DNA of 64,000 bases from Alligator mississippiensis (Eukaryota > Chordata > Crocodylia > Alligatoridae). The translations under genes and the position numbers were made by a program. A model generated the notes under the pieces. The model was not told the DNA's origin. It did no database searches and saw nothing but the letters and a program-made list of their open reading frames with translations. The stretch lies in contig NC_081829.1 of assembly GCF_030867095.1 (NCBI RefSeq), positions 87,360,261-87,424,260 of the forward strand, written 5' to 3'. Position 1 is the stretch's first letter. Every line of letters starts with the position of its first letter. This document shows positions 9,485-19,818 of the stretch, piece by piece.

Positions 9485-11929
9485 TACAAATTTTGATCTG
9501 CAGGATGTCCTTTTTCATTCATTTATGAAGGCTTTGAGACAGCTTCGTTGTCAAACCACTTCTCCCATCTCGTTCACATATTTTTGTAGCAAATGAAGCA
9601 GTCAACAGAAAATAGTATAGTTATCTATTTAAGACTTCCAACAGGCAGAATTAAAATTGGTGAGCACCTTTAGCTCCTAATGCATTGAACTGCAAGTTTT
9701 GAACAGTGATATAGAATCCCCTTTTTTATCATGCATAACTGTTTCCTGGTCAGTAGTAAAATATTTTATCTTGTACCATATGCACTTTTCAATTGGGCAA
9801 GTCAGGAGTATGCTGTATTCAATATAACTTTTTTCATAAGGGATAAAAAAGCATTTAGGATGAAATAATTAATTGCTTGTAGCATCATTAAGAAAATATT
9901 GTAGGCTGACTGACAACTTACTCCAATTTGATTATATGCAGTACCCCATGATAATGGCAGATGCCTAGTTTAATGTTCCTTACTGTCTAACAGTGATCAT
10001 ATACATAGCTCTTCAATCCTCATTTTTGCCACATGAAAAGTTGTGTTACTAGATGGCTGAAAGATGCACCCATAGGTCCTTATCAGGCTTCATATTTTAG
10101 CCAATATATATTGAATCTAATTGACCAACTCTGAAAACCTTTTTTTTCTGATTCCAAGGGTTTGTTTCCATACTTATACCAGAATGATGGAACTGATTTT
10201 TCTCAGACTTTGAAATTAAAGCAACTGGAAATATGCTTGTAATGTCTACACATTAAAGGTGCACAAATCACTCTGACTTTAGTGAAGCCTTACACTGATG
10301 TAACTAAAATAATTGCCTAAACTTTTTAAATTTAAAGATCTCATTGAAATGACAGATCTTCCTCTGAATTAACTCTGATCCAGCTCAAAGAAATGTATAG
10401 AGCAGTTTGGCTAAAGAATCAGTTGAAGTTCTGGTCTTTTAACTATACATCTGGCACTTGAAAACTGATCATAGAAAGCACAGCCTCTTGGTCCTGATCT
10501 AAATACAGGTCATTAAAGCAACAGTCTAAACACGTATGCTGACTTGAATAATTAAAATACAAGTACACAATGGAAAATGTAAGTGTTGCTTTGGTTATAA
10601 GTCATGAAATGAGAAAGCACTGCTTACATTTGAAAATAGTAACTATAGCTGCAGTGCTACTTTGATTAATCCTGTACTTCCCCACTTTAAATAGTTTATT
10701 GTAATACTTTTTTTTAAAGAGTTGTAGTATGGCTATTTAGAACTGTGAAGACTCATATTTCCCGGTCCATCCCATAGCATCTTAAATGCTTGCTTTTTGT
10801 TTTTTCAAAGAAATTAAAAAATGCACACTGATCTTTGTAGTGAGTGTAAACAAATAGCATTGTTTTCTTGGATCTGTAGGCAAATAATAACTCGGCAATA
10901 TGTCTTTACATGCCGGCAAAACAAAACTTAACACCCTGAAATTTAATGTTGACAGCAGTAATTTCAGTGTTAACTATTTGACTATTCTAGCTTGAATTGA
11001 ATGGTCACTTACAGGTAGGACTTCTTGATATCAAAAAAGGTGAAAGTTTCCTATACAGCCTTACAAGAGAGGTCATTTTGTTAGTCTGATAGTTTTCAGA
11101 CTACTTATGCAAACCATAAAAAAAAAATCCTCCATCAAGCTTAATATTCTTGCTTGGAAGGAGTATGGGGGGGACAGGACTTTATTCTAAGATGGCTTTG
11201 AGGAATTGGAAATTAATATTGTAATTAAACTGTCAAGACTTCAAAAATATTTTTTTACTCTGTCACAGACTGCTTAAAATTAATTAAACAAAAATAGAAA
11301 ACAAAAGGTCAAGCTTTACACTGGCTATTTGTATTCCCTTTTTTTCCCCCTTGCTTCTGTGAAAATGTGTTTTTAATTGTTGGAATAGATGAGGTGTTAA
11401 CTAAACACGAAGAATGCTGAAGTGCTTTTGGATGCACATTAGCTACATTAAGCTGTTTCCATGATACACTTATACTTAAATCTAGCTGCAGTTATGTTTG
11501 GTCTCTGTGCATGTCCACTCATGTGCTCACCTTTTACATTCAAAGTTACTGTCAGCAGTTTGAAATATAAATAAGCTTCTGTTTATTGGGTACTCTATGA
11601 TTCAAGAATACTTGGTTTTGAGAATGCAGGAATCTTGTCGGAGCAAAATTGGTGATACAGTCCTGTAAAATACCCAAATCATCATCTTTGTTGAGCTTCA
11701 TTCCATCTTCTTCCAAAAGGTTATGTTTCTAGGTGGAAAATGACCTCTTAGCACCGGTTGTACAGCAACATAAAAAAGAACACTCCTAGTTGCAAGCTGT
11801 CATTAATATGTAGCTTACATTGCAGCAGTGGGCTTTTGGCACCCACATGAGAAGGGCTATTCTCTAGGAACTCTATTATTCCAGATTTGCTGGGGATAGA
11901 GATCGAGGCCCTGAGTGCGTGACCTGGAA
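9485..11929. other. Intergenic stretch, nothing recognised
   Basis: AT-rich, unique-looking DNA between TIAL1 and the next CR1. Only short frames are open, and I see no splice-flanked exon, RNA gene or classifiable transposon. Confidence 0.6.
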
Positions 11930-12778
11930 GTAGCACAAGCCGGAGAGAGGCATAAACGATGGGGTGTGGGAAAGGGACACTCGGGCACTCAGTGAAACCT
12001 GGGAAACAGTGATCTGGAAGTCCTCATGCAGTTATGGAACTATGACGTGATTGAAACAACAGGCCTGGTGGGATAACTCCCATGGCTGGAGCACTGTCAT
12101 GGATGGGTAAAAATTTCAGAAAGGACAGGCAGGGAGGAAGAGGAGAAGCAATTCCTCTTTTATGGTAAAGAACTATTATTGCTGAGAGCTCCAGTATGAA
12201 ACTGGAGGCAGGCCTGTTGAAAGTAAGTTAGGGTCAGATGGGAGAGCAACAAGGGTGATGCGGTTGATGTCTGTTATAGACTACCAAACCAGAAGGACGA
12301 GGTGAATGAAGCTTTCTTCAAACAGCTAGCAAAAGTTTCCCAATCAGGCCCTGGTTCTCATGGGGGACTTCAATCACCCTGACATCCTGCTGGGAGGGCA
12401 ATACAGCAGTGCACAGGCAACCCAGGAAGTTTTTGGAGAGTGGTGGGGACAACTTGATGCAAGTGTTGCCAAGGCCAACTAGGGGCCATGCTCTTGATTG
12501 GCTGCTCACAGAGCCAGGAGCAATGGCCTCAGGTTGCAACAAGGGAAGCTAAAGTTAGATATTATGAGACACTTTCTCACTAGGAGGGTAGTAAAACACT
12601 TGGAACAAGCTACCCAGGGAGGCTGTGGACTCCATCCTTAAGAGGTTTTTAAGACCTGGGTAGACAAAGCGTTGGCTGGGATGATCTAGTTGGGGCTAGT
12701 CCTGCTTTGAGCAGGGCCTTGGACTAGATGTGATCTCCTGAGGTCCCTTCCAACCCTAATTTTCTATGATTCTGTTCT
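11930..12778 (+). mobile_element. CR1 LINE, internally deleted: endonuclease segment joined to the 3' end
   Basis: Translated pieces around 12215-12400 read like the CR1 ORF2 endonuclease (a Y.PNQKDEVNEAFFKQL stretch, then LVLMGDFNHPDI in a neighbouring frame). After about 12540 the sequence passes abruptly to the CR1 3' end (tggactagatgtgatctcct, aggtcccttccaaccctaat, tctatgattctgttc). The whole reverse-transcriptase region is missing between them. Frames are disrupted, so it is a dead copy. The 5' limit is approximate. Confidence 0.75.
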
Positions 12779-13571
12779 TTAATAGAGATGTTCACTGCAT
12801 ACCACTGTGTATGACCAGAACTTCAGTCTTTTAGTTTTTTGTGGTTCTATTGCACCCATCTTTCAAGGGGCTGACTTCTGTCTTTCAACAAATAAAGGCT
12901 TTCTCTTAACTATAGGGTGTCAAATTTGTATAGAGCAAATGACCAAAATACATTTTAATGACAGTCTGTGGCCATGTCAAGAAGCATACCCCGTGGTCCA
13001 TAACTGATTCCTTGACAGGAAGTAAGAGATGTAGACTAATTGTGCAGCTGTTGCACTCTGAATTATCGAAGGGATTGTTATGTTCAGCAGTACACTGGAA
13101 TATGCTCTTCTTTGACATGTGCTGTAGCCATTTTTGTTTGTTCAAAATAGTATAACTATTTTCAAAATCACAAAAATGTGAAGATTTCAAGCATAACTGT
13201 TACTAGACTATTCGCTAAACTGTACTCAAACACTTAACAGCAGGATGAAAATTTTCACTGAAACAACATTTTTAAAATTTCTTGAAGGAAAAAGACCAAC
13301 ATTTTAGTATGAACAAGAATTGTGGCAAAAGAAAACACCATTTTAATAACAAGAGCATAAGCCATAGTTTAATTAACCATTCAATATATGCTTGATTTCA
13401 GATGTGTAACGAGTCCAGGGCCAGTTATTGTAGAAGTGCCATAGCTGAGTATTTTCATTTGGTGTGTTGTAGCCATACAGTTTTTTAAGAACCAGGGAAG
13501 ACTCTTCCTTTAAAGTCAGTCAACCTTTTATGGTGTAGTAGTGTTAGAGTGATGTAGCTGTGACTGCGAGA
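12779..13571. other. Intergenic stretch, nothing recognised
   Basis: Unique-looking sequence with only short open frames on both strands. No splice context or repeat signature seen. Confidence 0.55.
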
Positions 13572-15950
13572 GGGAAGGATCTTTGTGGGTGGTATCTTTT
13601 ATTGGACCAACTGCATAGTTGGGATAAAGTTAGACAAGCTTTCATAGTTTCATAGTAGCTAGGGTCAGGAGGGACCTGAACAGATCATCTAGCCTGACCC
13701 CCTGCCATAGGCAGGACTGATTGCTGGGTTCAAAAGACCCCAGACACGTGATCATCCAACCTCCTCTTGAATTTGCCCAAGGTAGGGGCGAGGACCACTT
13801 CCCTGGAAAGTTGGTTCCAGATTTTGGCCACCCTAACTAAAATATTGCCTTCTGATCTCTAACCTAAACCTATTCTCCATCAGCTTATGACCATTGTTCC
13901 TCATCACCCCAGGTGGTGCTGGGGAGAAAAGGGCTCTGCCTATTTGCTGTTGATCTACCCTAATGAGTTTGTAGGCAGCCACCAGGTCCCCCCTCAGCCT
14001 CCACTTGCTGAGGCTGAACAGGTTCAGGTCCCTCAGTCTCTCCTCATAGGCCCTGTCCTGCTGCCTTCTCACCAAGCAGGTGGCCCTCCTCTGAACCCTC
14101 TCCAGGCTGGCCGCATCCCTTTTGAAGTGCGGCGCCCAGTATTGGATGCAGTACTCCAATTGCGGTCTGACCAAAGTTGCACAGAGGGGGAGTATCACCT
14201 CTCTGGACTGGCTTGAGATGCACCTTTGGATGCATGACAAGGTATGGCTGGTCTTGCTGGCTGCGGTCTGGCATTGGCGACTCATGTTCATCTTGGAGTC
14301 AATAATGACTCCAAGATCCCTTTCTGCCTCCATGCTTTCAAGAAGGGAACTCCCCAGCTTGTATGTATGCTGTGGATTCCTTCTCCCAAGGTGCAGCACC
14401 CTGCATTTGTATTTGTTTAATCCCATCCTAATCTTGTCTGCCCACTTCTGTAGTCTGTCTAAATCTAGTTGCAGCCTCTCTCTCCCTTCATGTGTGTCCG
14501 CCTCGCCCCACATTTTAGTGTCATCAGCAAACTTGGATAGCATGCTTTTCACCCCCTTGTCCAAGTCGCCGATGAAGATGTTAAACAGTGCGGGCCCGAG
14601 GACTGAGCCCTGGGCTACCCCACTGCTCACATCTCGCCAGGTTGAGTACAACCCGTCCACCACTACTCTCTAGGTGCGCCCCATCAGCCAATTTTTTACC
14701 CATCCAACTGTGCATGCATCAATGCCGCAGTCGCTTAATTTATTGATGAGGTTGGAGTGAGAGAGAGTGTCAAAGGCCTTCTTAAAGTCTAGAAGGACTA
14801 CGTCCACGGCGACACCATCATCCAAGGATTTAGTTACTTGGTCATAAAAGGCAATCAGGTTGGTCTGGCAGGACCTGCCTTTGGTGAACCCATGCTGATT
14901 GCCCCTGAGCATGCTCTCCCCTGCCGGCCCCCCACAGGTGTGCTCCTTGATGATTGTCTCCAAGAGCTTCCTGAGCACCGAGGTGCAGGCCTATAGTTAC
15001 TTGGGTCCTCCTTCCTCCCTTTCTTGAAAATTGGGACCACATTAGCCAGTTTCCAATCCCCCGGCACCTGGCCAGATGACCACGAATGCTCTTGCAGCCA
15101 GACCAAGGGCTCTGCGATGACTCCAGCCAGCTCCCTCAACACCCTTGGGTGGAGGGCATCTGGACCTGCAGATTTAAAAATGTCTAGCCCTTCCATCCCT
15201 AACTACATCTGTGTTGACTGAAGGCCTGACAGAGCTATCCCCAAGATTGTCCCTACCTCTGGTAGGTGGGATATCCCGGTCCCTGTTCAAGAAAACAGAG
15301 GCAAAGAAACTTAAAAATACAAGGAATTTCCCAAAATGTCATGTATATGATTCTTAAGGCACCAGATGATTCAAGGCACCAGATGCCTTCATGGTACCTA
15401 TGTGGGTGAAATGAGACAAAATACATACCAGAATGAACTCGCACAGGAGAAATAATAAAGAAGAGAGACAGTGCCAGTGGAAGCACGTTTTTCTCAGATC
15501 ATCCACTCTGTTTCTGATTTCACTATCCTCCTGCTGAAGGGGGATTTACAAAACACCTTTAAAAGATGAGCTTCAGAACAAAATACATAAGCTGAGAAAC
15601 TAAGCCAAGGACTGAACATGGATAGTGACTTCGTGGCATGCTATAATCCACCTGATTCCTGAAATTTTTCCTTCATACAACAAATGTTTATGACCCTCTT
15701 CCCTTTTGATAGGTCTTGACCTCTCATTAATCAAGCTTCTTTTCTTCTATTAATTGTTTGTCTGCTACTCTTGGGAATCTCTGCTCCAATTTGACAGCCC
15801 CGCATGCTGTTTTTAATCATCACTGTGTGCCTGCTGCTTCCTTCAGACCTGATAAAAATGCCTTGCAATTCACCAGCTCATCTAACTTTATCCAAAACAC
15901 ACAGTTGGTCCAATAAAAGGTATTGCCCACAAAGATCCTTACCTCTCAAC
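13572..15950. mobile_element. Inverted-repeat element (unclassified, Penelope-like at best) split by a CR1
   Basis: About 70 bp at 13572-13640 (aaggatctttgtgggtggta, then ttattggaccaact, then gataaagttaga) reappear as the reverse complement at 15881-15949 at roughly 80% identity. A CR1 sits directly inside the left copy. Sequence between 15315 and 15880 would be the element's interior, but no coding is seen. Similar sequence recurs at 47945-48070 and 49905-50017. The 'ctgata...' stretch before the right copy (15850) aligns loosely with a hammerhead-like motif of those copies, hence the tentative Penelope-like label. Confidence 0.45.
13637..15314 (-). pseudogene. CR1 LINE, 3' 1.7 kb with decayed reverse transcriptase
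   Basis: Read on the reverse strand, the RT domain runs from about 15300 (FLNRDRDIP) through SAGPDALHPRVLRELAG, GDWKLANVVPIFKKG and SNYRP (14855-15196), then GNQHGFTKGRSCQTNLIAFYD and VVLLDFKKAFDTLSHS (14670-14978), then GVAQGSVLGPALFNIFIGDL with catalytic box FADD and the thumb/C-terminal region (13833-14663). A stop separates the last two pieces and a frameshift lies near 15000, so it is inactive. The 3' tail (tcatagtttcatag) is at 13640. It is 5'-truncated, as is usual for CR1. Its 3' UTR differs from the nested copy at 4131, suggesting another subfamily or greater age. Confidence 0.92.
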
Positions 15951-15964
15951 CTTTGATGCTAGAC

Positions 15965-16131
15965 CAGGGGTGGGCAAAATGCAGCCCAGGGGCTGGATGT
16001 GTGGCCCGTGGGGCCCCTAAAAAATTTAGAAAATTAATATTAACCTGCCCTGAGCTGCCTGTCATGCGGCCCTCGAATGCTTGCCGAAACTCAGTAAGTG
16101 GCCCTCTGCCCAAAATAATTGCCTGCCCTTG
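15965..16131. mobile_element. hAT MITE with perfect 8-bp target duplication
   Basis: The 167-bp element starts caggggtgggcaaaatgcag and ends gcctgcccttg, giving Charlie-type imperfect terminal inverted repeats. It is flanked on both sides by tgctagac (15957-15964 and 16132-16139). It contains 'ggcccgtggggccc'. No coding capacity. Confidence 0.85.
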
Positions 16132-16139
16132 TGCTAGAC

Positions 16140-16658
16140 CATCAGCCTTTGCTGTGATGTGTTAAAAAGTCGTTAAGAGCTCCTCTATGTGCTTTGACTG
16201 CAGAGCAACAGACTGTAGTTAGATTTGGCATATTCGGAGCCTACAATCCATTTTACAAAGTCAGGATGTCTATCGAGAGATTATATTTGTCTTCTCCTGA
16301 TAGAATGCGTATATGGTTAGCTTTCAATTTGTGGCCTTGGTGAAATGTGGGAATTTCGACTGGTTATGCTGTCCCCCTGCTGATACCTGGAATGGAAAGC
16401 TGGGTACCTGGCTGGAAAGTGTCATTCTTCAGCTCAAAATAAAACCAATCAGATTTTCCCCCCAGTTGGGTTGAAAAGGTTTGGTGGAGGCTTTTTGTTT
16501 CCCCATGTAACATAAAGCGTGATCTTTTTCCTGCAGTCATTTGTGTATGCTAATTTCTCTGTCATTACAGTAGCAAGGCATTGATGGTGCTTTTGTGTCT
16601 CAGGCTTTTTACCGGTGGTGGGTTGTTGGGCATGTGTGGCTCTGTTTTTGTGAGGTGC
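16140..16658. other. Intergenic stretch, nothing recognised
   Basis: No exon, RNA gene or clear transposon end was seen. Confidence 0.5.
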
Positions 16659-16769
16659 CTTATGGTCAGGGATCCTGGTTTTCTCGGATTAAAAAAAAAC
16701 AAAAAAACCTCCCCAATTTTGGGTTAAAAAAGTAACCCAAAATCCACATTTTTCCATGATCAAATTGAA

Positions 16770-16810
<41 letters not shown>

Positions 16811-16919
16811 TTTCATTTTGATCATGGAAAAATGTGGATTTGGGGTTACTTTTTTTTAACCTGGAAATTGGGCAGTTTTTTTTTTATAATTGGAGAAAAC
16901 CAGGATCCTTGATGATAAG
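16659..16919. mobile_element. Near-perfect palindrome with a CA microsatellite at its tip (palindromic MITE)
   Basis: The left arm (from 16659, containing ggatcctggttttctc, then ttgggttaaaaaagtaaccc, then ccacatttttccatgatcaa) returns as the reverse complement from 16807 to 16919. The loop is about 16 CA units (16775-16807). Arms are about 110 bp. Outermost matching bases are cttat and ataag. No clean target duplication found. Confidence 0.8.
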
Positions 16920-17648
16920 TGTATGTATTTGGAAGTGTTACCTCAACCAGCTGTCTTGGGATTTAGTTGCATAGTCAGAGTAGAAGGAGGTATTTTGCAA
17001 AACTGAAAAATCTAGGAATTTTTTCAAAAGCATCCTATGCACAAGGATGTAAAATTTTCCTGGGCCTGGCTTGTCATTCCTTTGGTGCTTAGTCCATCCT
17101 TACTTCTCAGTGTCTCCTACTAGCTGCTGCTACAGCAGAGAAGGCATCCAGTTCCTTACTGATACTACTTCATCAGTAAGGAACTGGTTATACACTAGTC
17201 AGCAGAATCTGCCACAAAATGATCCAGAAACTGAAGTGGGGAAATTGAGGCAAAGAGAAGACAAAAGGCTTGCAAAATCTGTTTGGAAACCCTCACACCC
17301 TAAAAGCTAACAGTATCAGGAGTAAGCTGTGAAAACAAAGACTGGAGAAAAAACTAGATGACCTCAGGTATTGGGTGTTAAAGGAGTTGAGAGCCAGGTG
17401 GCAGAGATAAGGGTAGATAGGAGAGAAGTGTGTGCCAGGTAGCGGAGAAAGAGAGAGAGGGAACTAAAACTGATGGGGAGGAACTTGGCAGTGAAGAGGA
17501 GAGTGCAATGTTTGTTTAAGAAAAAATAAAGCCTACAGTAATGCTAGGGGTCAGCTATAAATGCACTTGCAGACTCTTTTCCTTTTTTTGTAAGCAACAG
17601 TAATGTTGCACAACAGCCACTGAAAGGTGGAGACAAACATATGGAGCC

Positions 17649-17850
17649 CTTTCAAAAGGGGGAACTATTTGACAGGCCAGCAATTGTTACATTCTAAAAA
17701 TGTAGCAAAACTGCTTCAACTTTAACACTGATTTCTCCAGGGCTAAAGTTGGAGCAGTTTTGCTCCGTCGGAGTCGTTCTCAGCTTATTCCCAAATAGAG
17801 CGTGCCAACTGCCGCACTTTGGAAGTTCCCCTTTTAAATAGATTCAAAAT
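17649..17850. repeat. Imperfect palindromic element
   Basis: A 20-bp arm at 17705-17724 (gcaaaactgcttcaacttta) pairs with 17744-17763 with one mismatch around a 19-nt loop. Outer segments aaaagggggaact (about 17655) and agttccccttttaa (about 17824) pair as well, so the whole block can fold back. It is probably a small fold-back MITE of unknown family. Confidence 0.5.
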
Positions 17851-18883
17851 GCACATGTCTACACTTCATACTGACAAAATCCTGAGAGTCCCTGAACTAG
17901 AGGTTCCCTGAAGCTTGAGCAGGTGCTGTGAGAGTTAAGCGCTAATGAAGCAAGCAGTAATCCTCTGCCTTCTCCAATCATCCTGCCCTTGAGAGTGCAG
18001 AGCTAAGTATTCATTACTGAGAATTCAGCACTAATTGTCACTGGAAAGGTCATTTGCCCTTAATTTGCAGCAAGGAGATTTAACATTGATCAGGAAATAC
18101 TAAGATGACCTCTTTTTTTTTTTGTTCTTGTTTTATATATTATAAACACAGTTCTTATTCGGTCAGGAAAAACTAAGATGACCAAATAATAACTTTTTTC
18201 CTTGCTTTATATATACATAGAGAGAGATCCAGAAGTTGATATTCATTTCCTCCCTGGCTCCTCCTTCCCTCACAGCCTGCTCAGGCATCAAATGTGTTGG
18301 ATTCAAAGTTACCACTCCTTCCTTCCTCTGTTCTTGCATCATTCGTCTCATTCTTCCTCATTCTTATTTGCATTGACTACATAAGGCAAGAGTCTAGTAT
18401 ATTTATGCTGCACTAGCTCCTGGTGTGGACAGTCATTTTCCACATTAAGGTGTTCCTAGTACTAAGTGTGTCTATGTAGAGAGATAGCACAGAGTGTAGC
18501 TGTTGTGCTTTACATTCATTCACCCCCTACCTTATTTCCCAGGTTCTTTGTCTCTTGAGTTTTGTGCCTTCCACATATATTTGCATAGCAGGTTTTGGCT
18601 TTTTTCCCTACAACCAGAAGAACTAGGCATGCTTGAATGTGAGATCTGAGACTCTCTCTTGGAGCTAAGACTTGAACAACAACTATTGCAAGAGCTGTTT
18701 TCTGTCCCAGTGCAGTGGACACTCAACAGAGGTACCCTCACAAGTGCTTGGGTACCTCTGAACTCTCAGAAGTCAGGGGTTGCCTACACAGTATCCTAAG
18801 GAGATCTCTGAATCCATGGGACTCATCCTTCAGGTTTTCTGTGAACAGGTCTAGTTGACTTAAGTAGAAGTACTGAACTCTAG
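17851..18883. other. Intergenic stretch, nothing recognised
   Basis: It has poly-T and short GA-rich tracts (18220-18230) and no supportable gene. Confidence 0.5.
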
Positions 18884-19818
18884 TAGGGCTAGGAACAGAC
18901 ATTACACATAAACCAGGTTAAATGATCAGAAACTGGTTTAAACCTGTAACAGAACAGGTGTTCATTGCACATAAGCCAGTTTGAAAGTGGCTGGAACCGG
19001 TTTGAGATAAACCTGGTTGCATATAGTATCAGACTTAACTGATTTGTGTCAAACCAGTTTATGGTCCCAGACTCCTTCCTGGTTTAAGTTAAACCAGAGT
19101 CCTCCAACATCCCAGATGCTTTGCAATGCTGGGAAAGGCTCGGCTCTGCTCCAGCCAAGCAGGGCTGGTCCCTCCCCTCTGCTCCCTGGCTGGAGCTCCA
19201 GCAGAGACTGCAGGTACAGCAGCATCTGCCTAGCTTCCCCCTGCTCTCCCCTTCCCCCTCATCACTTCCTGCTCGAACAGGGATTCCCCCCTCCCCTTTG
19301 CCTTACACAGACACCTCTCAGCATTAGCTAGCATACCACACGCTGGCTATGGTCCGTGCTCTGGGAGACGGGGCAAAGGTAGACAGGACAGTGTCAGCTG
19401 AGGCCTTTTTGGCACTAATCAACCGATAGCTGGTAATATCCCTCCATTTCTTCCTCAAACAACTTTTTAAGAAGAGCTTGAAGGCTGTTGTTTTGTTTGA
19501 TTGGCTGATAAATGCTAATAACTGTAGCTCAATGCTGTTATCAACAGCAAGCGGAGGCGTGCGGGGGGAACCCCTCTCTAATCAGAGTATCCTGTCTGGG
19601 CCTGCCCGCACCCCCCTCAGCTCAGCATTGTGGAAGGGAGGGCTGCTGTAGCACTCCCCGTCTTCTAGCCTGAGCCACTTCAGGCACGTGTGGCATTTCT
19701 TCAGTCGAGAGGGGATGTCTGTGTGGTTACTAACTGGTTTAGCCTAGCCAGGTTAAACTAACCTGAAAAGATTGAATCAATTCAGGCTCAGGCTTTTTGA
19801 ATGTCTGTCTGTAGCCTA
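18884..19818. mobile_element. Non-autonomous DNA transposon, about 0.93 kb, with 'aaaccagttta' subterminal repeats
   Basis: The left end tagggctaggaacagacatt matches the reverse complement of the right end (ctaggctacagacagacatt). Subterminal zones carry many copies of the motif aaccggttt / aaaccagttt in both orientations (18910-19105 and 19725-19760). The GC-rich centre (19120-19330) has no domain I recognise. A target duplication was not clear. The family is undetermined; motif clustering near the ends is typical of transposase-binding sites in hAT-like elements. Confidence 0.55.

Noticed and set aside
13833-14978. Reverse-transcriptase frames on the minus strand as a host gene
   Set aside because: They are pieces of a 5'-truncated, decayed CR1 LINE, with an intact FADD box but broken frames and the CR1 3' tail.
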